The translations under genes were made by a program, and so were the position numbers. The notes under the pieces are model-generated. The model was not told where the DNA came from. It worked only from the letters and a program-made list of their open reading frames with translations, and ran no database searches. From NCBI GenBank assembly GCA_045587485.1, contig JAZNCI010000025.1:1-45631 (forward strand): a stretch of 45,631 bases of DNA, in the 5' to 3' direction. Position 1 is the stretch's first letter; every line of letters begins with the position of its first letter. This document shows, piece after piece, positions 31,291 through 37,427 of the stretch. Source of the DNA: SIG440 sp045587485 (GTDB taxonomy: Bacteria > Bacillota > Clostridia > Monoglobales > Monoglobaceae).

Positions 31291-31406
31291 CAACAATCCA
31301 ACAATCCAACAATAAAATATCAAAAGACTTACTTTTCCCACAGCGGAAATGGCCAGCTATAGGTGCTGGCGTTGTTATTAAGGCGGTGGGCAATCCTGCC
31401 GCCTAT
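31291..31406 (+). repeat. Intergenic CAACAATC repeats and two hairpins
   Basis: CAACAATC is repeated almost three times (31291-31313). Two hairpins follow: GCCAGC/GCTGGC (31352-31370) and GGCGG/CCGCC (31382-31403), the second followed by TATTTTATTT. It may reduce transcription between the two halves of the cassette. Confidence 0.5.
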
Positions 31407-31428
31407 TTTATTTGAAAGGACTGATTTA

Positions 31429-31860
31429 ATGGCTGCTGAATACAGCTTCGTACCGCTCCAGACTGTAGCGGTAGATGATAATATTTTATTCTCTAACGGG
31501 TCCCGCGCTTGTCGCAAAGGCTTCGTACAGCATCGAGACGATTCGGGCATATTTTTTGTAAAAGGCGCTTCAAACGGTTGCCGTGCTGTTTACCGTGTGA
31601 CGTTTACAGGCAATATCGCTATCGCAGAGGACGGCACAGTTGAGCCTATCTCTATCGCTCTCACAATTAACGGAGAGGCTTTAGGCAATGCTACGGCAAT
31701 TGTTACCCCTGCGGCTATCGGCGACTTCTTTAATGTCTCCGTATCAACATTTATTGACATCCCCTGCGGATGCTGCGTAACAGTTTCCGTGGAAAACACA
31801 AGTGAAACAACCGATATTGACGTTACTAACGCTAACGTCATTTTTGACCGTGTAGCGTAG
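31429..31860 (+). CDS. Jelly-roll-like cassette protein, 143 aa
   Basis: Start at ATG 31429 behind GAAAGGA. All-beta pattern: EYSFVPLQTVAVDDNILFSN, FVKGASNGCRAVYRVTFTGN, ISIALTINGEALGNATAIVT and FIDIPCGCCVTVSVENTSET. This repeats the outline of the TNF/C1q-like C-terminal domain of collagen-like surface proteins (BclA type), so it probably forms a trimeric surface module. Here it stands alone, without a collagen stalk. No catalytic motif. Confidence 0.6.
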   Translation: MAAEYSFVPLQTVAVDDNILFSNGSRACRKGFVQHRDDSGIFFVKGASNGCRAVYRVTFTGNIAIAEDGTVEPISIALTINGEALGNATAIVTPAAIGDFFNVSVSTFIDIPCGCCVTVSVENTSETTDIDVTNANVIFDRVA

Positions 31861-31873
31861 GAAGGAGGATATT

Positions 31874-32341
31874 ATGCATAAAATCAAAGAGAAGATCATG
31901 GATGAACTCTATGAAGTAGAGGAAAAAATCGGCAAATCACCAAATGCAAAGCTTTCCGCGGGAGATCTTGAATACATCCATAAACTGACCGACACAGCTA
32001 AAAATATCGGCAAAATTGAAATGCTCGAGGGTGAATCCGAGGGTTACAGTCGCGCAGGTGGCGGCGGAGGCGGCAATCGTGGTGGTGGCGGTGGAAATCG
32101 CGGCGGCGGTGGCGGTCGTGGTGGAAACAGCAACTACAGCGGCGATGACTGGGAATCCGAGGAAAGCTACGAGGGCGGCGAAAGTTATGCCCGTCGCAGA
32201 CGTGACAGCAGAGGCAGATACAGCCGTGATGACGGCAAAGAAATGATGGTCGAAAAGCTTGAACATATGATGGAAAAAGCTGACGATAGCCAGACAAGAA
32301 GTGCCATCAAACGCTGTATACGCGAAATCGAAAGAGACTGA
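31874..32341 (+). CDS. RGG-rich cassette protein, 155 aa
   Basis: The N-terminal helical part (IKEKIMDELYEVEEKIGKSP ... DLEYIHKLTDTAKNIGKIE) is followed by a Gly/Arg/Asn repeat (59-83, RGG-like), a Tyr/Asp/Ser stretch, an Arg-rich segment (YARRRRDSRGRYSRDD) and a C-terminal helix. Low-complexity RGG and Tyr-rich segments often bind RNA or drive condensation. The helical N-terminus is a recurring family in gut Clostridia. Function unknown. GAAGGAGG site. Confidence 0.6.
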   Translation: MHKIKEKIMDELYEVEEKIGKSPNAKLSAGDLEYIHKLTDTAKNIGKIEMLEGESEGYSRAGGGGGGNRGGGGGNRGGGGGRGGNSNYSGDDWESEESYEGGESYARRRRDSRGRYSRDDGKEMMVEKLEHMMEKADDSQTRSAIKRCIREIERD

Positions 32342-32359
32342 TACAAGGAGATAGGAAAT

Positions 32360-32650
32360 ATGTTAGACTATTCGACACTTGATAATGCAATAAAGGAATG
32401 TAAGTCTTTACCTATTTCCTATCAAAACTGCGAAAAATTAGCGGTATTTCTCTTTCTGAGAGATAAATTGTACCCCGAAGAAAAAATAATTACTGCCGAA
32501 GAATTCGGAGGATCTGAATTTCTCGATGCTGTAGGCGATAAACCTATATCAAAGATAATGCCGATACTCGACGAACTAATGGAAGTAGTACACGATTTAA
32601 TACCGACGGTGTACAACGAGGTTATTTCGAGGATTGAGAAAATACGTTGA
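32360..32650 (+). CDS. Helical cassette protein, 96 aa
   Basis: Starts MLDYSTLDNAIKECKSLPIS and has a mostly helical body ending LMEVVHDLIPTVYNEVISRI. ACAAGGAG site 11 nt upstream. The N-terminal 'C-x-L-A-F-L-x-x-R-D-x-L-Y' segment resembles helices of the preceding gene's family. Last gene of the cassette, directly before a strong terminator. No recognised function. Confidence 0.55.
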   Translation: MLDYSTLDNAIKECKSLPISYQNCEKLAVFLFLRDKLYPEEKIITAEEFGGSEFLDAVGDKPISKIMPILDELMEVVHDLIPTVYNEVISRIEKIR

Positions 32651-32654
32651 TAAA

Positions 32655-32690
32655 AATAGCCGCCCTAAATAATAAGGGCGGCTATTTTAC
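32655..32690. terminator. Cassette terminator
   Basis: AATAGCCGCCCT (32655-32666), 8-nt loop, AGGGCGGCTATT (32675-32686), flanked by A-run and TT. Works on the plus strand and perhaps in both directions. Confidence 0.9.
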
Positions 32691-32699
32691 AGTGTGCAC

Positions 32700-32728
32700 T
32701 TGACAAAAGCAGACAAATATGCTAAAAT
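32700..32728 (+). promoter_or_regulatory. Promoter of second candidate small RNA
   Basis: -35 TTGACA (32700-32705), 17-nt spacer, -10 TAAAAT (32723-32728). Begins 10 nt after the cassette terminator. Confidence 0.7.
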
Positions 32729-32734
32729 GATATT

Positions 32735-32814
32735 GTTTTATTGTGTTGCAGGCGGTTTTACTTGTCTGCAATTCTCATGAGACACATCAAAGTACCAGTT
32801 TGATGTGTCTTTTT
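32735..32814 (+). ncRNA. Candidate small RNA (about 80 nt)
   Basis: Promoter, then two stem-loops and no ORF. Hairpin 1 is TTGCAGGCGG (32746-32755) with TTGTCTGCAA (32762-32771), ten pairs of which three are G-U, loop TTTTAC. Hairpin 2 is the terminator GACACATCAAA (32781-32791) with TTTGATGTGTC (32799-32809) and TTTTT. The G-U pairs in hairpin 1 are expected of an RNA rather than of a DNA palindrome. It lies between the cassette and attP. Confidence 0.55.
32781..32814 (+). terminator. Terminator of the small RNA
   Basis: Perfect 11-bp stem (32781-32791 / 32799-32809), 7-nt loop GTACCAG, T-run 32810-32814. Confidence 0.9.
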
Positions 32815-32825
32815 ATTCGCGTGCG

Positions 32826-32848
32826 CGTGTGCATTTTCGTGTGCATTT
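32826..32848. repeat. Direct repeats beside attP (possible integrase arm sites)
   Basis: CGTGTGCATTT occurs at 32826-32836 and 32838-32848. A 15-bp palindrome TTAACAC-T-GTGTTAA follows at 32884-32898. Repeats of this size within 150 bp of the core are where integrase arm-type and accessory sites are expected. Confidence 0.45.
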
Positions 32849-32911
32849 GATATTAAAAAACTTTGTTTTTCTGTTAATTTTTCTTAACACTGTGTTAATT
32901 TTACACATAAG

Positions 32912-32953
32912 AAAAACCGCTATAAATCGGGAGATTTCCGAAATATAGCGGTT
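32912..32953 (-). terminator. Integrase terminator
   Basis: AACCGCTATA (32915-32924) pairs perfectly with TATAGCGGTT (32944-32953), with inner TCGG/CCGA pairing. The minus-strand RNA then has UUUUU. It lies beyond attP from the integrase stop. Confidence 0.8.
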
Positions 32954-32963
32954 AGTTAGATAG

Positions 32964-32990
32964 TGCCGAAAACGGGACTTGAACCCGTGA
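32964..32990 (-). other. attP: attP core: 3' end of a tRNA gene
   Basis: Read on the minus strand: an ACGGG-TTCAAGT-CCCGT T-arm followed by TTTCGGC and A, i.e. the T-stem, acceptor 3' strand and discriminator of a tRNA (acceptor partner would be GCCGAAA; possibly tRNA-Leu, isotype uncertain). No rest of a tRNA is present. Integration would restore the host tRNA end. It lies 33 nt beyond the integrase stop, the usual place. Confidence 0.85.
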
Positions 32991-33022
32991 AGAAAACGTA
33001 ATAAGCGGCTATTTTAAGCGAT

Positions 33023-34042
33023 TTATTTTTTTATGAGTGCGTTTTCGTGTGAAATTGCATTCTGAAAATAGTTATCAATCACATCATCAAACCTCTGCCG
33101 TGCATCTGTGAACGTGTGCTGGTATACGGATTTTATCACGTTAGGAGAGGACCAACCGCCACGCTCCATTGCGTACTTGTCGGGAACACCGAGAGCAAGC
33201 ATAGTTGATGCGTTGATGTGCCTTAAATCGTGGAAAGTTATGTGCGGTATGTTGTTTTTCCCTAATAGCCGCGAAAATCGAAAATAGATAGCCTTCCCCG
33301 TCAGCAAGGTGATTTCCTCTTGTTCTTCGGGGAGAGCCGCTACAAGCGATTGTAGATACTCTGGCAGGCATATCAAACGTGTACTTCCGTAGGTTTTTGT
33401 GTTTTCCTTACGGACAGGCTTACCCTCTACATCAACGACTGTATCGTGAATATGCATCACTCCGTCTTTAATGTCGGATTTTTTTAGTCCTCTGATTTCC
33501 GACATTCTCAGCCCACACCACAGAGCAAGCAGGCAGGGCAACTCGATTTCTGAGCCTATAATTACCGGGAGCAGTTCCTCAACGGTGGGGAGCTGCTTAA
33601 TTTTTTTCTGCTTCGCCGGGAGTGTGGTGTTTAAAGTTATTTCGGGAGCATAGACTTTGAGTGCAGATGTAAGCAATCCGTGAGCATTTCGCACAGTTTT
33701 CGGAGATTTTGTCATTGATAGCTCGTTGATATGCTTCTGCACAATCAGCGGTGTTAATTTTTTAAGCGGCAAATCACATATCGGCATTAAATTGTTTCTC
33801 TTACACGTTCCATATCTATCTATAGTGGTAGGTGACAGCACATTCCGTTTGCTATCTATATAATCGTCAATACACTCCCCTACAGTTCGGGTATCTGTAG
33901 GGGCTGTTTTTTTGCCGTTCTGGAACTCCAACGCAAACAGTTCGGCTTCTTTTTTTGTCGGGGCGGTGAAGCTTCGCCGTTCTCCGTTACAGCTTGCTTG
34001 CACTCTCCAATTGCCTGAGGGCAGTTTTTTGGCTTTGGGCAT
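33023..34042 (-). CDS. int: Tyrosine recombinase integrase
   Basis: 339 residues. N-terminal AP2-like arm-binding domain (SGNWRVQASCNGERRSFTAP), core-binding SAM-like domain (about 52-140), and catalytic domain with R179 (CGLRMSEI), K216, H271 and R274 (HDLRH), W297 in the H/W place (GGWSSPN) and nucleophile Y307 (SVYQHT). All catalytic residues are intact. AGGAGG-type site. It is 13 nt downstream of the MBL gene on the same strand, so they are probably co-transcribed. No excisionase was recognised. Confidence 0.97.
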   Translation of the reverse strand: MPKAKKLPSGNWRVQASCNGERRSFTAPTKKEAELFALEFQNGKKTAPTDTRTVGECIDDYIDSKRNVLSPTTIDRYGTCKRNNLMPICDLPLKKLTPLIVQKHINELSMTKSPKTVRNAHGLLTSALKVYAPEITLNTTLPAKQKKIKQLPTVEELLPVIIGSEIELPCLLALWCGLRMSEIRGLKKSDIKDGVMHIHDTVVDVEGKPVRKENTKTYGSTRLICLPEYLQSLVAALPEEQEEITLLTGKAIYFRFSRLLGKNNIPHITFHDLRHINASTMLALGVPDKYAMERGGWSSPNVIKSVYQHTFTDARQRFDDVIDNYFQNAISHENALIKK

Positions 34043-34055
34043 ACAATAACCTCCT

Positions 34056-35261
34056 TTAAGGGTTACATCTTTTGCAAGATTTATAGCCTTGATTTATAAT
34101 TTCTTCGCGCGTTCCACTGTAATCGCAGCGATTACTTGGCTTTATATCCTTGGCAGACGAGCAATTCGGATAGTGGAATTTTTTAGTATTCGTATTCAAA
34201 ACATAATCTTGCGTTACTGTTTCGACAGGCGCATTTGTTGGTGGTTCAGTCTGCGGTGGCTCTGTCGGAACAATTCCGGGAGTGAAAACATCTGCATCGG
34301 TTTTTTTATCAGTATCTACAGACAGGCTATATCCGTCTGAAATAAATGTAATATCTCCATGCAAATCCGTGCGGTAGACCGTTGCTTCTGCATCGCGTAA
34401 ACGTGATAGTACTGCATCCGTCGGATGTCCGTATTCGTTATTTTTACCGACAGAAATAACAGCATATTCTGGAAGTATAGCATCGAGCCACACGTATGAT
34501 GTTGATGTATCGGACCCGTGATGCCCGATTTTTAAGACATCAGCTTCAAGGTCGGTGCAATTATTCAGAACTGCTTGCTCCGCTTCACGTTCTGCATCTC
34601 CAGTAAAAATAAATCGATTTTCGCCGTGCTCAATCGATAATATTATTGATGTGTCGTTGGTTTCCATTCCTCCGTTTACTCCGAGGATTTGGATTTCTGC
34701 ATCTCCGAGGGTGTACGTGTCACCTACATTCGGCACAGTTATCTCTCCTGCGTATTTTGCAAAATCCGCAAAAATATCGCTGTCGTATGTGGCAACAGGG
34801 CAAAGTATGAGGTCAGCCGTTGCGTAATTTAAAGCGCCTGCAAGACCTCCTATATGGTCGCTGTGTGCGTGAGATGCTACGACTATATCCAGTTTTGGGA
34901 TATCCCTCGTTTGTAAGATAGTGTACATTTTGCTTGAATCGTCAGGATTACCGCCGTCAATCATCATATAATGCCCGTCGCATTCGATAAGAGCAGCGTC
35001 TCCCTGCCCTACGTCCAAGAATGTGACGATTAATTCTGAGGGCGGTTCTGTGGTGACAGTTGTAGTTGTAGTAGCGACTGTTGTAGATTCTGCCGTTGTC
35101 GATGCTGTAGCTGTAGTAGTGGTGGATGTTGTAATCGCTGTATCGGTATCGGCATCATCACCGAGTAACAGATTAAGCCCGAAACAGTTGCAGCAGCACA
35201 AAGATACTGATGCTAAAACTCCTAACGTAATGTAAATCGGCAGATTTTTAGATTTGCTCAT
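34056..35261 (-). CDS. Membrane-anchored ComEC-like MBL-fold hydrolase with C-terminal Cys domain
   Basis: 401 residues from the ATG 9 nt after AAGGAG. Residues 8-32 form a membrane or lipoprotein-like segment with a Cys cluster (LCCCNCFG); 40-72 is a Thr/Ser/Ala linker; from 78, FLDVGQGDAALIE opens the ComEC/Rec2 MBL domain, with HAHSDH (131-136), FTGDAE and IGHHGSD supplying metal ligands. After a Pro/Thr linker comes a C-terminal domain with FHYPNCSSAKDI and CKRCNP. It should face outward. Such MBL domains cut nucleic acid in some relatives; here the substrate is unknown. Own promoter at 35354-35382. Confidence 0.85.
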   Translation of the reverse strand: MSKSKNLPIYITLGVLASVSLCCCNCFGLNLLLGDDADTDTAITTSTTTTATASTTAESTTVATTTTTVTTEPPSELIVTFLDVGQGDAALIECDGHYMMIDGGNPDDSSKMYTILQTRDIPKLDIVVASHAHSDHIGGLAGALNYATADLILCPVATYDSDIFADFAKYAGEITVPNVGDTYTLGDAEIQILGVNGGMETNDTSIILSIEHGENRFIFTGDAEREAEQAVLNNCTDLEADVLKIGHHGSDTSTSYVWLDAILPEYAVISVGKNNEYGHPTDAVLSRLRDAEATVYRTDLHGDITFISDGYSLSVDTDKKTDADVFTPGIVPTEPPQTEPPTNAPVETVTQDYVLNTNTKKFHYPNCSSAKDIKPSNRCDYSGTREEIINQGYKSCKRCNP

Positions 35262-35353
35262 AAAATCACGCTCCTTAAACATTTCCCGACATAACAAGAT
35301 TTTTTTCACTCTTGTGATGTGGGGTAGGTTGATTTATAATATTTTATGGTTAG

Positions 35354-35382
35354 ATTATACCACATTTCGGAAATTGTGTCAA
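35354..35382 (-). promoter_or_regulatory. Promoter of the MBL-integrase unit
   Basis: Minus strand: -35 TTGACA (35377-35382), 17-nt spacer, -10 TATAAT (35354-35359). No repressor operator overlaps it, so it should fire in the lysogen. Confidence 0.85.
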
Positions 35383-35393
35383 TGGAAATTACC

Positions 35394-35443
35394 AAAAAAA
35401 AGAAAAAAGATAGCGCCAGGAGATTTTTTCCCTGACGCATCTT
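35394..35443 (-). terminator. Repressor gene terminator
   Basis: GCGCCAGG (35413-35420) pairs with CCTGACGC (35431-35438) with one G-U in the minus-strand RNA, extended by AGAT/ATCT, then a long U-run from the A-rich 35394-35409. Confidence 0.8.
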
Positions 35444-35446
35444 GAA

Positions 35447-35791
35447 TTATTTGTTTCTCTCATTTATTCTCCATTCAATAAATTTGAGAAAGCTGAGGAC
35501 TTCCTGAAAATCTTTCTCAGGGAACTTTTCAAGCGTTTTCCTGATAGATTCCCATCTGTCCTCTGGCGGTGGGCTTTTCGCATATTCGCCTGTACCAAGC
35601 AACCAGTCAACTGTTACGCCATAATACTCTGCTATTTTAGCGACAACAGTTATTTTAATGCCGTTGGAACCGTCTTCATAATGTGCGTATGTGTTTTTTC
35701 TCAGCCCAAGAGCTTCAGCGACTTCACGCTGTGTTGCTCCTTTGCTTTCACGCAACATTTTGATGCGCTTCGCCACATTTTCGTCAGCCAT
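35447..35791 (-). CDS. CI-like phage repressor, 114 aa
   Basis: HTH XRE domain at residues 5-62 (KRIKMLRESKGATQREVAEA, LGLRKNTYAHYEDGSN) ending in YYGVTVDWLLGTGE, the standard small Firmicutes repressor outline; a short helical C-terminal part (about 78-112) likely dimerises. There is no LexA-type protease domain, so induction must work without RecA-aided self-cleavage. Transcribed from PRM away from the five-operator switch region and adjacent to the integrase unit. Confidence 0.9.
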   Translation of the reverse strand: MADENVAKRIKMLRESKGATQREVAEALGLRKNTYAHYEDGSNGIKITVVAKIAEYYGVTVDWLLGTGEYAKSPPPEDRWESIRKTLEKFPEKDFQEVLSFLKFIEWRINERNK

Positions 35792-35813
35792 TTAATCACC
35801 TCCCTGTAACTAT

Positions 35814-35842
35814 ATTATATACTTAATTTAGGTATTTTGCAA
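35814..35842 (-). promoter_or_regulatory. PRM-like repressor promoter
   Basis: Minus strand: -35 TTGCAA (35837-35842), 17-nt spacer, -10 TATAAT (35814-35819). Operator O1 fills the spacer, so the repressor (or Cro-like protein) bound at O1 would shut it. Confidence 0.75.
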
Positions 35843-35957
35843 GCGAAATTACCTATTTTGTATACTTGCACAAAAATACTGTACTTATTTTAGGTATTTT
35901 TCTACTTGACAAGTACTCAAAATAAGTATATAATAAGATTGTACCTAAAACAAGTAC
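35819..35957. promoter_or_regulatory. Five-operator switch region
   Basis: Five 17-bp copies of a partly palindromic site, consensus RTACTTATTTTAGGTAY: O1 35819-35835, O2 35849-35865 (weakest), O3 35881-35897, O4 35913-35929 (inverted), O5 35941-35957 (inverted). Centres are 28-32 bp apart, about three helical turns, placing sites on one DNA face. O1 covers PRM, O4 covers the PR spacer, O5 lies just past its -10 box. Confidence 0.85.
35906..35934 (+). promoter_or_regulatory. PR-like early promoter
   Basis: -35 TTGACA (35906-35911), 17-nt spacer holding O4, -10 TATAAT (35929-35934). Drives the cro-like gene and the early operon. Confidence 0.85.
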
Positions 35958-36007
35958 AAAACTAACTATAAATACCACACCAAAAAACAGAAAGGAGCTG
36001 AACCAAC

Positions 36008-36073
36008 ATGACCGAAACAGAGCAGTTATATGAGTACCTGCGTGAACAGGCAAGAAAAGCACAGGGCAAGTAA
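36008..36073 (+). CDS. Possible leader peptide, 21 aa
   Basis: AAAGGAGC lies 9 nt before ATG 36008. The peptide begins MTETEQLYEYLREQARK. It is the first ORF after PR. The good ribosome site is the main support; it may be a leader peptide or chance. Confidence 0.35.
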   Translation: MTETEQLYEYLREQARKAQGK

Positions 36074-36110
36074 TTGCCTACAAAACAAATATTATTAAGG
36101 AGGAAACCGA

Positions 36111-36335
36111 ATGAATATCGAAGTTTTTTACTCAAACGTAGAAGCTGAACGAGCTCGTAGAGGTTGGACTATTTCACAAATCTCTGAAAAGCTTAACATC
36201 ACCGAGAAAACGTATCGTAACAGGCTCGCGAATGCCAAGGATTTGCCTGCGTCAGACGTTTATGCACTGGCAATGCTTTTTGATGTGTCCGCAGATTATC
36301 TGCTTGGCTTATCCGACAAGATAGGCAGGGCGTAA
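36111..36335 (+). CDS. Cro-like HTH regulator, 74 aa
   Basis: Single XRE domain: FYSNVEAERARRGWTISQIS, EKLNITEKTYRNRLANAKD and LAMLFDVSADYLLGLS. The VSADYLLGLSD end is like that of the repressor at 35447. First regulator after PR with an AAGGAGG site. It probably competes with the CI-like repressor for the five operators. Its stop shares a base with the next ATG. Confidence 0.85.
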   Translation: MNIEVFYSNVEAERARRGWTISQISEKLNITEKTYRNRLANAKDLPASDVYALAMLFDVSADYLLGLSDKIGRA

Positions 36336-36529
36336 TGCACGGCTACGAAACCCTGCTCGATGCACACGAACAGGAACAGGAACGGAGATACAGCAACCGC
36401 CCCGACTGCGATTGCTGTGGGTGTCGGATAGATACCGAGTACGCAATACGCATAAATCACAAATGGTACTGCGACGATTGTGCACGCAGATACTTACGAA
36501 AGGCAGTTGATGACTATGCCGAAGATTAA
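36335..36529 (+). CDS. Zinc-ribbon protein, 64 aa
   Basis: CDCCGCRIDTEYAIRI and WYCDDCARRYL form a C-x2-C...C-x2-C ribbon, with an acidic tail. The pattern is familiar from small Firmicutes phage proteins next to cro. A TAATG start overlap couples it to the Cro-like gene. Probably an early regulatory adaptor; no data on partner. Confidence 0.65.
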   Translation: MHGYETLLDAHEQEQERRYSNRPDCDCCGCRIDTEYAIRINHKWYCDDCARRYLRKAVDDYAED

Positions 36530-36764
36530 ACTGACGGAGCAACAGAGAAACAGCGAGCGTATTGCTGATAATCTCAGACTGCTCCAAAACAGCCGTGAAT
36601 ACACTTCACGTGACATGGGCGATATAATAGGTGCATCAAATGTAACGTACCTTAAACGGCTTGAAAACCCCTTAGAGTTAAGGCTCGAAGAAGTTCTGCG
36701 GATATGCAGACATTTCAAGGTTGAGCCTGAAAAGTTTGTGGGAGGGGTGTTGACAATTGGTTGA
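36510..36764 (+). CDS. XRE-family HTH protein, 84 aa
   Basis: Start at ATG 36510 (AAAGG 6 nt upstream); ATG 36516 is possible. NLRLLQNSREYTSRDMGDII, GASNVTYLKRLENP and LRICRHFKVEPEKF form a compact HTH with an atypical second helix. A second early regulator after the Cro-like gene. It may activate or repress the recombination genes. Overlaps the zinc-ribbon gene by 20 nt. Confidence 0.7.
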   Translation: MTMPKIKLTEQQRNSERIADNLRLLQNSREYTSRDMGDIIGASNVTYLKRLENPLELRLEEVLRICRHFKVEPEKFVGGVLTIG

Positions 36765-37410
36765 AATGAAGATACTGCAAACCCGTGACGATTGGTTAAA
36801 AAATCGAATGGGCGGAATTGGCGGCTCTGAAATCTCCGCTGTAATCGGTGCTAATCCGTACATGGATAATGTCACGTTATGGGAGTACAAAACAGGTCGC
36901 AAAGTCCCTGAGGATATCTCAGACAAACCTTTTGTCGAATACGGTACGAAAGCAGAGCACTATCTCCGAGAGTTGTTTAAGCTTGACTTTCCACAATATC
37001 AAGTGGAGTATGTTGAAAACAACAGTTTTACAAACAACAAATACCCATGGGCGAAAGCAAGCCTTGACGGTTGGCTGACGGAGAGTGAAACAGGCAGACA
37101 GGGAATATGGGAATGTAAAACGACAGAAATTCTGCGGTCAATGCAGAAAGAGAAGTGGCAGAACCAAATCCCGATGAATTACTATTGCCAAGTGCTATTT
37201 TATATGGCAGTATGCGAAAAGGATTTCACAGTCCTGAAAGCACAGTTAAAAACAGTCTTTGACAAAATCCCCTATTTGCAAACGAAGCATTATATCATAG
37301 AGTGTGAAAAAGTTCAAGGCGATATAGACTATCTGATGCAAGAGGGTGAAAAGTTCTGGGAGTATGTGTTAGCGGATAAGCAACCGCCGTTAGTACTTCC
37401 GAAAATTTGA
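36757..37410 (+). CDS. YqaJ-family exonuclease (Red alpha-like)
   Basis: 217 residues; TTG 36757 is about 9 nt after GGAGGGG and overlaps the previous stop, while ATG 36766 is the alternative. RDDWLKNRMGGIGGSEISAV opens the YqaJ domain; WAKASLDGWL and IWECKTTE provide the Asp and Glu-x-Lys of the PD-(D/E)xK site; NYYCQVLFYMAVCEK gives the QxxxY-type helix. It degrades one strand of double-stranded DNA to feed the Bet annealase downstream. Confidence 0.9.
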   Translation: MVEMKILQTRDDWLKNRMGGIGGSEISAVIGANPYMDNVTLWEYKTGRKVPEDISDKPFVEYGTKAEHYLRELFKLDFPQYQVEYVENNSFTNNKYPWAKASLDGWLTESETGRQGIWECKTTEILRSMQKEKWQNQIPMNYYCQVLFYMAVCEKDFTVLKAQLKTVFDKIPYLQTKHYIIECEKVQGDIDYLMQEGEKFWEYVLADKQPPLVLPKI

Positions 37411-37427
37411 AAGGAGAATTTATATTT

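Noticed and set aside
31937..32297. Minus-strand Ala/Thr- and His/Arg-rich ORFs opposite the RGG protein
   Set aside because: Created by the repetitive GGC/GGT codons of the sense gene; no start signals.
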